A DNA stretch of 8,025 bases, from positions 1-8,025 of the forward strand of contig CACYCD010000008.1 of the NCBI GenBank assembly GCA_902772755.1. Direction: 5' to 3'. The DNA comes from an uncultured Ruminococcus sp. GTDB taxonomy: Bacteria; Bacillota; Clostridia; Oscillospirales; Acutalibacteraceae. Below the pieces are notes generated by a model. That model searched no databases, had not been told where the DNA came from, and saw nothing but the letters and a program-made list of their open reading frames with translations. A program made the position numbers and the translations under genes. Below, in pieces: positions 1 through 5,888 of this stretch (positions are counted from its first letter, which is position 1; each line of letters opens with the position of its first letter).

Positions 1-2
1 TC

Positions 3-344
3 ACTAAATCAAAATGGAATCCGAAACGGTTGGATGCATTGTACGCAGTGGAACAGCAAAGTGCTTTTTTTCGGAAAAATAGATATAAAGAAGCTTATCA
101 GTGTTGTTTGTATTTATATTTATCAGTTTTAATTTTTAATATTTCTGAAACAGAGGGAAAAACTGATTATAAACATATTTCAAAAAGTTTATTAAGGAAA
201 TTAAGATATTCAATTTTTAAGTACAGAAACAATAAATACTATAAATTTAAAGATAATAAGTATATTTACGAAATTGCTTTCCCCAATTTTATGAGAATAT
301 ATTGGTTTTTTGTGTCAAAAAAAAACCATTTCCGCAAGCGTTGA
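3..344 (+). CDS. Glycosyltransferase family 2, C-terminal fragment (5' end outside window)
   Basis: The frame is open to the left edge and ends at TGA 342-344. A TTG at 30 could be read as a start, but the codons before it continue sensibly (…SKWNPKRLDALYAVEQQ), so this is more likely the tail of a longer protein. The pattern of a Ser/Lys-rich stretch, then N-P-K-R-L-D-A-L, then a helix with F-F-R-K-N resembles the region after the GT-A catalytic domain in many capsular GT2 enzymes. No catalytic motif is present because the N-terminal domain lies outside the window. The remainder is rich in Lys, Tyr, Asn and Ile and is coded by very AT-rich DNA, unlike the genes from 753 onward, suggesting a different origin. 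An A9 tract at 317-325 lies just before the stop. The GT2 assignment rests only on the tail pattern. Confidence 0.55.
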   Translation, partial: TKSKWNPKRLDALYAVEQQSAFFRKNRYKEAYQCCLYLYLSVLIFNISETEGKTDYKHISKSLLRKLRYSIFKYRNNKYYKFKDNKYIYEIAFPNFMRIYWFFVSKKNHFRKR

Positions 345-443
345 CCGAAATACAAAGAATATGATGTTTAAAAAATTAGTAAAGTCATATCTAAGGGAAT
401 AGAAAAACTATGGTAGTTTTAGCGAGTTAAGGATTGAACTAGC

Positions 444-469
444 TGGTTTTACCAAATTGGAATCGAACC
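444..469 (-). other. tRNA 3'-end-like fragment (T-loop plus CCA)
   Basis: On the minus strand positions 469-459 read GGTTCGATTCC, an exact match to the T-arm loop consensus of bacterial tRNAs, and CCA follows at 446-444. There are 15 bases between the T-stem CC and the CCA where a normal tRNA has 11 before the CCA, i.e. the CCA ends 15 rather than 14 bases after it, one too many. The flanking T-stem pairs are only partly complementary. No D-arm, anticodon arm or matching 5' acceptor strand is visible in the minus-strand sequence upstream (about 470-540). It is therefore not a functional tRNA; it could be an attachment-site-like remnant or chance. Confidence 0.2.
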
Positions 470-542
470 ATTTCCCTTTTTGAGAAATAATTTTTATAAA
501 GAATTAGAAATATAACAATCAAAAAGCAATCGGTTTTAATAG

Positions 543-746
543 TGCTTAAAACAAATACTGATTGAATACTTCCCTAAAGACTGTTTTGTCGTTGTAATAG
601 GTTAAATTGCAAGCGGTTTCCCAGAATATATTGATATTTTTGTGCGGTTTTCAATTAATGTGCCGGATAAAAAATTTGAAAGTTTAGTTACTCAAGATAA
701 TCTGTGTTTCCCTCAAATGGTTTATTTATTGTTTTTTGGTGTTTGA
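543..746 (+). pseudogene. Possible decayed coding remnant of unknown function
   Basis: After TAG 540-542 this frame runs 67 codons to TGA 744-746, interrupted once by TAA 603-605. The translation around and after the internal stop (for example FPKDCFVVVIG, then IASGFPEYIDIFVRFS, then DNLCFPQMVYLLFFGV) has a balanced, protein-like residue mix rather than the Lys/Asn/Ile monotony expected from random AT-rich DNA. Upstream in the same frame, 438-512 also reads plausibly (PFPFLRNNFYKELEI) before further stops. I do not recognise a family. A broken gene for a surface-glycan enzyme would fit the context, but chance is a real alternative. Confidence 0.25.
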
Positions 747-752
747 GAAAAA

Positions 753-1805
753 ATGATATCTGTAATAGTACCCGTTTATAATGTGAAGGAATATCTGGGC
801 AGGTGTATTGATGGTATACTGGGTCAGAGTTTTGGTGATATTGAGGTTATTTTGGTGGATGATGGGTCTACTGATGGGAGTGGGGAGATTTGTGATTCCT
901 ATGCTCTCAGGGACGGCAGGGTTAGGGTAATACACAAGACAAACGGTGGTGTTTCGGCAGCTAGGAACACGGCGATCGATGTTGTTCGGGGTGAGTACAT
1001 ATTTTTTGCCGATTCGGATGATTATTTAAAGAAAGACTGTCTTGAAACTCTGCATAATGCCATTTTGGAAAATTCCTGTGATTGCGTGTCAATGAATTAC
1101 TGCCTTGTTGATGATAAAGAAAATGTTGAAGAAGTAAAACATCCGCTTTGCAGTGCCGTTTTGACGAATGATGCACAGCGGTTGAGTTATATCATAAACT
1201 CTGTTTTAAAAGAAACATCGATCCGTGCTTTGTGGTCGAAGCTCTTCAAAACAGAAATAATCAAAAAACACGATATAAAAATCTGCGAGACTTGTGAGAA
1301 TTTTGCGGAGGATATGGGGTTTTATCTGGTCTATTTGATGAAGTGCAAAAAAATAGTTATGCTGGACTATGCCGGCTACTACTATTATCAGCGGTCGGGT
1401 TCTATGATGGACAAGACAAAGACAGATATTAAGCTCAACGCTTTGAATGAGGTTTCTGCATATTTGTATGACTACCTTTATCGATTTGATGTTGAAAATG
1501 ATTTGCTGAAGATGTATCCACGCATACATTTTTTGATAATGTACCCTCAATTTTACCGGTTCTGGAAGTTCAATTGTTTTGACAGATTTTCCGAAGAGTA
1601 TGACAAGGTCAATAATAAAAAATGGTTTAAAAAGATGATGCTGAAAACTCTCCTTCATTCTCAAAAAACACTTTCGGATTTTTCGGACGACAGGAAGATG
1701 TTGTTTGAATACAAAAATTTTTGCTTCTATACTTTGCACAAGAGCTATAAATTGTTCAGCTTATTAAATACATTATATTATAAAAGGTGCAGCTTATGCC
1801 TGTGA
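753..1805 (+). CDS. Family 2 glycosyltransferase (GT-A fold)
   Basis: A cytoplasmic glycosyltransferase of 350 residues, predicted to move a sugar from a nucleotide-sugar donor to a growing lipid-linked glycan. The GT2 signature appears in order: the N-terminal strand ISVIVPVYN (2-10), the nucleotide-binding VDDGS (35-39), GGVSAARN (65-72), the metal-binding DSDD (87-90), and the probable catalytic-base region with E186-D187 in FAEDMGF. YYYYQRSGSMM (209-219) is the usual post-catalytic segment. The length fits the family, and no membrane segment is seen. The start is ATG 753; the preceding sequence gives only a weak ribosome site (GAG at 745-747 in GAGAAAAA). The end overlaps the next gene by 10 bases. 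Its first 75 residues closely resemble those of the next gene, suggesting duplication or domain exchange. Donor and acceptor sugars cannot be told from sequence. Confidence 0.93.
   Translation: MISVIVPVYNVKEYLGRCIDGILGQSFGDIEVILVDDGSTDGSGEICDSYALRDGRVRVIHKTNGGVSAARNTAIDVVRGEYIFFADSDDYLKKDCLETLHNAILENSCDCVSMNYCLVDDKENVEEVKHPLCSAVLTNDAQRLSYIINSVLKETSIRALWSKLFKTEIIKKHDIKICETCENFAEDMGFYLVYLMKCKKIVMLDYAGYYYYQRSGSMMDKTKTDIKLNALNEVSAYLYDYLYRFDVENDLLKMYPRIHFLIMYPQFYRFWKFNCFDRFSEEYDKVNNKKWFKKMMLKTLLHSQKTLSDFSDDRKMLFEYKNFCFYTLHKSYKLFSLLNTLYYKRCSLCL
1783..1787 (+). promoter_or_regulatory. Ribosome binding site deciding the start at 1796
   Basis: AAAGG ends 8 bases before ATG 1796. A GTG at 1787 in the same frame would lie inside this site, so ATG 1796 is the better start. 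The site sits inside the end of the upstream glycosyltransferase gene, which implies coupled translation. Confidence 0.6.
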
Positions 1806-2809
1806 TTTCTGTTATCGTTCCTGTTTACAAGGTGGAGGAATATTTGGGTAGGTGTGTGGGGAGTGTTTTGGCTCAGAGTTTTTTGGATTTTGAGCTGGTG
1901 CTGGTTGATGATGGGTCTCCCGACAACTGCGGTAAAATGTGTGATGAATTTGCTAAGCTGGACAGTCGTATACACGTTATACACAAGGCTAACGGTGGTT
2001 TGTCCGATGCGAGGAATGTCGGCATTGATTATGCGTTTTCTAACGACAGTGAATGGCTTACCTTTATTGACAGTGATGACTGGGTACATCCTATGTATCT
2101 TGAAGCTCTGTACAGGGCGGTTTCCGATAACGACTTGCTTATTTCCAGCTGTGGGCTGGAGCGTGTCAGCGAGTACGGAATCGCAGACAGTGTTGATATC
2201 TCTTCGACAGTTGAAACCTCCTCCGATGTTTACACCTGCTTCAAAACCAGGGGCGTGTCCTATGCGGTTGCACGTCTTTACCGCAAAGCTCTGTTCAGAA
2301 ATATCAGATATCCCAAGGGCAGGCTGTTTGAGGACGTTTTTACCAGCTACAAAATATTTTTAAGTGTTGAGAATATTGCCTACATCAAAGAACCTCTGTA
2401 TTATTACTATATAAATGAAAGCGGTATTGTCAGAAATCGCTGGACTGCGAAGAGTATGGACGAGTTTGACGGCTATGAGGAGCAGTTACAGTATCTGAGT
2501 GGCAGGAAGGATCTTGCCGACGTTTACAGAGTGATCCAATTTGATTATATGACCGATTTGAGCCGTTCGTATTTTAAGCTCCGTGATAACGAGGCTGAGG
2601 GTATTGACAAGAAAAAATATCTCGATATCCTCAGTGCTAAGATGCGTTCGGCACTGAAAAAATACAAAAAAAATACAGGTGTAACAGTCAAGAATAATAC
2701 TCCGTTTTTTGAAGCGGCTTATCCCGTACTGATCAATTTCTATTGGAAATGGCAGAGACTGTTGTCTGTTTTTAAAAAGGGTGAAAATAATGCTGACTCA
2801 AAGAGTTAA
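1796..2809 (+). CDS. Family 2 glycosyltransferase (GT-A fold)
   Basis: A 337-residue cytoplasmic GT2 enzyme, predicted to add one sugar of the repeat unit. Visible motifs: VISVIVPVYK (3-12), VDDGS (37-41), GGLSDARN (67-74), metal-binding DSDDW (92-96), and E179-D180 in LFEDV as the likely catalytic-base region. YYYYINESGIVRN (202-214) follows. The N-terminal part is a near copy of the preceding gene: in 63 aligned bases (783-845 against 1832-1894) 47 are identical, while the C-terminal halves differ, as expected for enzymes with different acceptors. I chose ATG 1796 over the in-frame GTG 1787 because a Shine-Dalgarno sequence lies directly upstream and overlaps that GTG. It overlaps the previous gene by 10 bases and the next by 20. 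An A8 run lies at 2666-2673. Specificity is unknown. Confidence 0.93.
   Translation: MPVISVIVPVYKVEEYLGRCVGSVLAQSFLDFELVLVDDGSPDNCGKMCDEFAKLDSRIHVIHKANGGLSDARNVGIDYAFSNDSEWLTFIDSDDWVHPMYLEALYRAVSDNDLLISSCGLERVSEYGIADSVDISSTVETSSDVYTCFKTRGVSYAVARLYRKALFRNIRYPKGRLFEDVFTSYKIFLSVENIAYIKEPLYYYYINESGIVRNRWTAKSMDEFDGYEEQLQYLSGRKDLADVYRVIQFDYMTDLSRSYFKLRDNEAEGIDKKKYLDILSAKMRSALKKYKKNTGVTVKNNTPFFEAAYPVLINFYWKWQRLLSVFKKGENNADSKS
2777..2781 (+). promoter_or_regulatory. Ribosome binding site deciding the start at 2790
   Basis: AAGGG lies 8 bases before ATG 2790, within the end of the upstream gene. The in-frame GTG 2781 overlaps the site and is therefore the less likely start. Confidence 0.6.
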
Positions 2810-3581
2810 AAATTCCCTGAATGCACACAAGCAGAATGCCGACAGCAGGCATTTTGAAAAAACAAAATACGGCAGGCAGATCGCCGCTCTGAAGGACACT
2901 CACAAGGGTGAAAAGTGTTTTGTGATCGGCAACGGTCCCAGCCTTACTCCCGAGGATCTGGACAGACTGCAGGACAGTGGCATACCCACCTTTGCCATGA
3001 ACAGGATCTTCAATATTTTTCCAAAGACAAGGTGGAGACCGACTTATTATATCAGTGAGGATATCCTTATTTTGGGAGACACGGTGAAAAATGTTGAGGA
3101 TATGCAGGCACAGATCAAGTTTATCCCCATAAATCTTAATTGGTACGAGGGGATACAGGTGCGTGATGCCCTCTATTTTTTTATGGACTATGATTCACCG
3201 CTTAAAGATACCTTCTGTCTGTCGACCGACTGTGCCCACAGTGTGAGATGCAGGGGTACAGTGACCTCCACCTGTATACAGTTTGCGGTGTATATGGGCT
3301 TTACCGAGATATACCTGCTGGGCATAGACCACAATTATTCCAGATCTCTTGATATGAACGGAAATGTTGTGGTTGACAAGTCTGTTCAGGACTATTTTAC
3401 AAAGGACTATGACAAGGACGTGAGGGAACAGGTGGTTCACGATATGAGGAATCCCACCCTTGCTTTTGAGGACGTATTTGCACTCAGCAACAAGCTGGGA
3501 ACCTTCCGTGTGTTCAATGCCACAAGGGGAGGAAAGCTGGAGACCTTTGAACGAGTTGACTTTGACAGCGTTGTAAAATGA
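2790..3581 (+). CDS. DUF115/MptE-like protein, possible sialyltransferase-like (GT42-type) glycosyltransferase
   Basis: A 263-residue protein of the family named after the archaeal pterin kinase MptE (PF01973, formerly DUF115). Family members in glycan loci are generally thought to act on surface sugars rather than pterins. Visible motifs: FVIGNGPSL (44-52) in the first Rossmann strand and loop, FAMNRIF (68-74), PTYYISED (84-91), TVTSTCIQFAVYMG (157-170), IYLLGIDHNY (174-183), and the C-terminal NATRGGKLETFERVD (243-257). The GNGPSL loop, the Asn in the second strand and the I-Y-L-x-G-I-D stretch recall the Campylobacter Cst sialyltransferases (GT42), which use CMP-sugars. The gene lies directly before a CMP-sugar-acid synthetase, so transfer of that CMP-sugar is an attractive inference. 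It overlaps the upstream gene by 20 bases and ends 12 bases before the next start. Family assignment is firm; activity is inferred. Confidence 0.82.
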   Translation: MLTQRVKNSLNAHKQNADSRHFEKTKYGRQIAALKDTHKGEKCFVIGNGPSLTPEDLDRLQDSGIPTFAMNRIFNIFPKTRWRPTYYISEDILILGDTVKNVEDMQAQIKFIPINLNWYEGIQVRDALYFFMDYDSPLKDTFCLSTDCAHSVRCRGTVTSTCIQFAVYMGFTEIYLLGIDHNYSRSLDMNGNVVVDKSVQDYFTKDYDKDVREQVVHDMRNPTLAFEDVFALSNKLGTFRVFNATRGGKLETFERVDFDSVVK

Positions 3582-3583
3582 TT

Positions 3584-3587
3584 GGAG
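3584..3587 (+). promoter_or_regulatory. Ribosome binding site deciding the start at 3594
   Basis: GGAG lies 6 bases before ATG 3594. A TTG at 3582 in the same frame overlaps this site. Starting at 3594 also puts the conserved GIIPARYASTRLPGKPL motif at residue 5, as in KdsB proteins. Confidence 0.65.
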
Positions 3588-3593
3588 AAAACA

Positions 3594-4331
3594 ATGAAAA
3601 CAGCAGGTATCATACCCGCACGATATGCGTCCACCCGTCTGCCGGGCAAACCGCTTCTGGATATTCTGGGTCACCCGATGATATGGTGGGTGTACAAAAG
3701 AGTTTGTGAAATAAATAAATTGGATGAGATCTGTGTTGCAACGGACGATGTGCGTATTTTGAACGTTTGCCGTCAGAATTCCATTCCCGTAATAATGACC
3801 GCTCCGCATCACCCCAATGCGGCGATGCGGCTGCAGGAGGTCTCGCAGACGCTTACGGCTGATTTTTATGTTCAGCTCAACGGCGATGAACCGCTGATGA
3901 ACAAGCAGGCGGTGGAGGCGGCTATACCCGAATATGCTCCGCAGGATACAGAGTTCGGCACAAATATAATAACGCCCATCAACGACCCGGCACAGGTGCT
4001 TGATGCGTCCAACATAAAGATGGTCTTTGATGATGAGATGAATGCTCTCTATATGTCGAGGACTCCGATCCCGTATCCGTTCAAATCCATCAGCTTTAAG
4101 TATTACAAGCACGTGGGGATAATCGGATATAACAAAAAGATGCTTGACTTTTATAAGAACTCCAAGCCCGGAAGATTTGAAACAATAGAGGGAATAGACA
4201 CACTGCGTTTTTTGGACTACGGAAAACAGCTGAAACTATTTTTAGTCGAGGATTGTCACTCGCTTTCCGTTGACACCGAGAAGGATCTGCGAATTGTCAG
4301 AAAAATGATGGAGGAGCAAGATGGGGAATGA
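3594..4331 (+). CDS. KdsB-like CMP-sugar-acid synthetase (cytidylyltransferase)
   Basis: A 245-residue cytoplasmic enzyme, the usual KdsB length, predicted to join CTP and a 2-keto-3-deoxy sugar acid into a CMP-sugar plus pyrophosphate. Motifs: CTP-binding IIPARYASTRLPGKPL (6-21), CVATDD (47-52), QLNGDEPL (94-101), NIKMVFD (140-146), ALYMSRTPIP (151-160), YKHVGIIGY (171-179) and metal-site SVDTEKDL (225-232). The part of KdsB that normally reads S-G-T-D/E-R is PNAAMR here (74-79), and the L-E-Q-L-R region is IDTLR (201-205). The nucleotide half is thus conserved while sugar-side residues differ, so the substrate may not be Kdo itself. Kdo activation is unexpected in a Gram-positive, which supports another sugar acid. 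The last 11 bases overlap the aldolase gene. I give no gene symbol because specificity is uncertain. Confidence 0.88.
   Translation: MKTAGIIPARYASTRLPGKPLLDILGHPMIWWVYKRVCEINKLDEICVATDDVRILNVCRQNSIPVIMTAPHHPNAAMRLQEVSQTLTADFYVQLNGDEPLMNKQAVEAAIPEYAPQDTEFGTNIITPINDPAQVLDASNIKMVFDDEMNALYMSRTPIPYPFKSISFKYYKHVGIIGYNKKMLDFYKNSKPGRFETIEGIDTLRFLDYGKQLKLFLVEDCHSLSVDTEKDLRIVRKMMEEQDGE
4310..4316 (+). promoter_or_regulatory. Strong ribosome binding site for the aldolase gene
   Basis: GGAGGAG ends 4 bases before ATG 4321 and lies inside the end of the cytidylyltransferase gene. It is the best Shine-Dalgarno match seen in the operon, suggesting high or coupled translation of the aldolase. Confidence 0.65.
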
Positions 4332-5886
4332 TTTGAAAATACTGGACTGCACTCTGCGTGACGGCGGTTACATCAACAATTGGAACTGGGGCTACAGAAA
4401 AGCTCGTGACATTATAAATACTCTTGTCAAGGCGAAGGTCGATATTGTTGAGGTCGGTTTTTTGAGGAATACCGAAGGCTATGACCCCGATATCACCGTC
4501 TGCAATACAATAGAAGAGCTTAACCGCCTGCTGCCCGATGACTGCGGAAATACGATGTTTTCGGGTATGGCTATGCGTAGCAATTACGATATAAACAAGC
4601 TGTCCCCCTACAGCGGAACGGGGATAGAGATGATAAGGATAACCGCCCACGACTACGACATTGCCGAGGGTATGGATTTTGCCCGTGAGGTCAAGGCTAA
4701 GGGCTATAAGCTGAGTATAAATCCTATCAATATTATGGGTTATTCGGATAAACAGCTGTTGTGGATAATAGATCAGGTCAACGAGATCTGTCCGTATCAG
4801 TTTTCCATAGTTGATACCTTCGGCAGTATGAAAAGACGTGATCTGGACAGGATAGTCAGTATTGTTGACCATAATCTCGATCGCTCTGTCCGTTTGGCAT
4901 TGCATTTGCACGAGAATATGTCACTGAGCTTTTCGCTGGCACAGAAATTCCTTGACAAGCACCTCAACCGCTCCATAACTGTTGACGGCAGCTTGATGGG
5001 AATGGGCAGGATACCGGGAAATCTTCCCATCGAGCTTATTGCTGATTATGTGAACGAATATTTTGACAAAAATTATGACATAGATTTTATGCTAGATGCC
5101 ATACAAGACCACATCTCACCGCTCAAGGGTGAGACGGAGTGGGGCTACACACCTGCTTACTTTTTGTCGGCAAGATTCAACCTTCACAGAAACTATGCCG
5201 AGTATTATCTCAATAAGGGAGATCTCACTCACAGGGATATCGACTGTATTCTTTCACGTATAGAGAGAAAAAAAGCTACTGCGTTTGATGCGGAATACGC
5301 CGATTCCCTCTATAAAGCCTTTATGAATAATATTATTGATGATACAGAGGACAGGAACGCACTCAGACAGGAGCTTCAGGGAAAAAATATCCTTCTGATA
5401 GCTCCGGGAGCGACTATTGCACGCTGTAAGGAGGATATCCTGCGGTACATTGAAAATGAAGCACCTGTTGTCATAGGTGTAAACTTTATTCCCACTGATT
5501 ACAAATGTGATTACGTGTTTTTCAGCAACAGCAAGCGGTTTTCAAAAATCGAGGGAACGGATTGCAGGATAATCGCAACCTCAAATCTTGTCAGTGACCG
5601 CTTTGACTATCAGATAAACTACAACCGTCTGTCGGGTGCGTTTGAACACGGCTGCAACAGTCTGTTGATGCTGCTTGTCCTGCTGAAGGATATGCAGGTC
5701 AAAAGTGTTTCGGCGGCAGGTGCGGACGGCTATGTCAGGGGCGGAGTCAATTATTTCAGCTCCGAGCTGCGTACATATACGGAGCATGGGCACAACTTCA
5801 ATGTTCAGGTGGCGAAAGCCGTGCGGAATATGGGAATGAAGGTGAATTACATCACTCCCTCCGCCTACGATTTGAATGAGGACTAG
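4321..5886 (+). CDS. DRE-TIM (HMGL-like) aldolase fused to a DUF115-like Rossmann domain
   Basis: A 521-residue two-domain protein. Residues 5-300 form an HMGL-like TIM barrel: LDCTLRDGGY (8-17) holds the R-D-G catalytic/metal loop, VEVGF (43-47) follows, FSIVDTFGSM (161-170) lies mid-barrel, HLHEN (195-199) supplies the metal-binding H-x-H, and MGMGRIPGNLPIE (226-238) matches the glycine-rich G-x-G-x-x-x-G-N-x-P segment of 4-hydroxy-2-oxovalerate aldolases. Such enzymes make or break C-C bonds beside a pyruvate or acyl-CoA enolate. Residues 354-521 form a second domain with NILLIAPGATI (356-366), PVVIGVNF (382-389), CDYVFFSN (396-403) and SVSAAGADGY (462-471). Its order resembles the DUF115 protein two genes upstream, though GNGPSL is replaced by APGATI. 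Between CMP-synthetase and phosphatase genes it may make a sugar acid by aldol addition of pyruvate. It overlaps the upstream gene by 11 bases. The fold is clear; the reaction is inferred. Confidence 0.85.
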   Translation: MGNDLKILDCTLRDGGYINNWNWGYRKARDIINTLVKAKVDIVEVGFLRNTEGYDPDITVCNTIEELNRLLPDDCGNTMFSGMAMRSNYDINKLSPYSGTGIEMIRITAHDYDIAEGMDFAREVKAKGYKLSINPINIMGYSDKQLLWIIDQVNEICPYQFSIVDTFGSMKRRDLDRIVSIVDHNLDRSVRLALHLHENMSLSFSLAQKFLDKHLNRSITVDGSLMGMGRIPGNLPIELIADYVNEYFDKNYDIDFMLDAIQDHISPLKGETEWGYTPAYFLSARFNLHRNYAEYYLNKGDLTHRDIDCILSRIERKKATAFDAEYADSLYKAFMNNIIDDTEDRNALRQELQGKNILLIAPGATIARCKEDILRYIENEAPVVIGVNFIPTDYKCDYVFFSNSKRFSKIEGTDCRIIATSNLVSDRFDYQINYNRLSGAFEHGCNSLLMLLVLLKDMQVKSVSAAGADGYVRGGVNYFSSELRTYTEHGHNFNVQVAKAVRNMGMKVNYITPSAYDLNED

Positions 5887-5888
5887 CT

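Larger units (their letters stand above)
345..752. other. AT-rich spacer without an intact gene
   Basis: This 408-base stretch separates the left glycosyltransferase fragment from the operon starting at 753. No frame on either strand gives a recognisable complete protein. The pair ATG 361/ATG 364 opens only a 13-codon frame ending at TAG 400-402. No convincing rho-independent terminator was found after 344. A weak promoter-like pair, TTGATA at 631-636 and ATTAAT at 654-659 (17-base spacer), could drive the downstream operon, but such matches are expected by chance in DNA this AT-rich. A broken protein-like frame (543-746) and a tRNA-3'-end-like fragment (444-469, minus strand) are listed separately. 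The spacer looks like a recombination junction or a decayed gene. Confidence 0.6.

Noticed and set aside
304..327. Inverted repeat GGTTTTTT / AAAAAACC that could be a terminator stem
   Set aside because: The stem is almost all A:T pairs, lies inside the coding region before the stop and lacks a following T tract.
30..344. Independent small gene starting at TTG 30
   Set aside because: The frame is open to the window edge with protein-like codons upstream, no good ribosome site precedes TTG 30, and the sequence resembles the tail of a GT2 enzyme.
676..703. Promoter-like pair TTGAAA and TAATCT before the operon
   Set aside because: The -10 match is poor, and similar matches are frequent in this AT-rich spacer.
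1206..1739. Minus-strand open frame of 177 codons inside the first GT2 gene
   Set aside because: It is fully contained in a clear glycosyltransferase gene and has no recognisable motif.
1854..2363. Alternative + strand frame of 169 codons inside the second GT2 gene
   Set aside because: It overlaps the GT2 catalytic domain out of frame, has no ribosome site or domain, and is unusually rich in Trp, Cys and Pro.
3195..4112. Long open frame on the minus strand (305 codons) spanning the end of the DUF115 gene and most of the KdsB-like gene
   Set aside because: It crosses two well-supported genes on the opposite strand, shows no recognisable domain, and its His/Ile/Arg-rich composition is typical of an antisense shadow.
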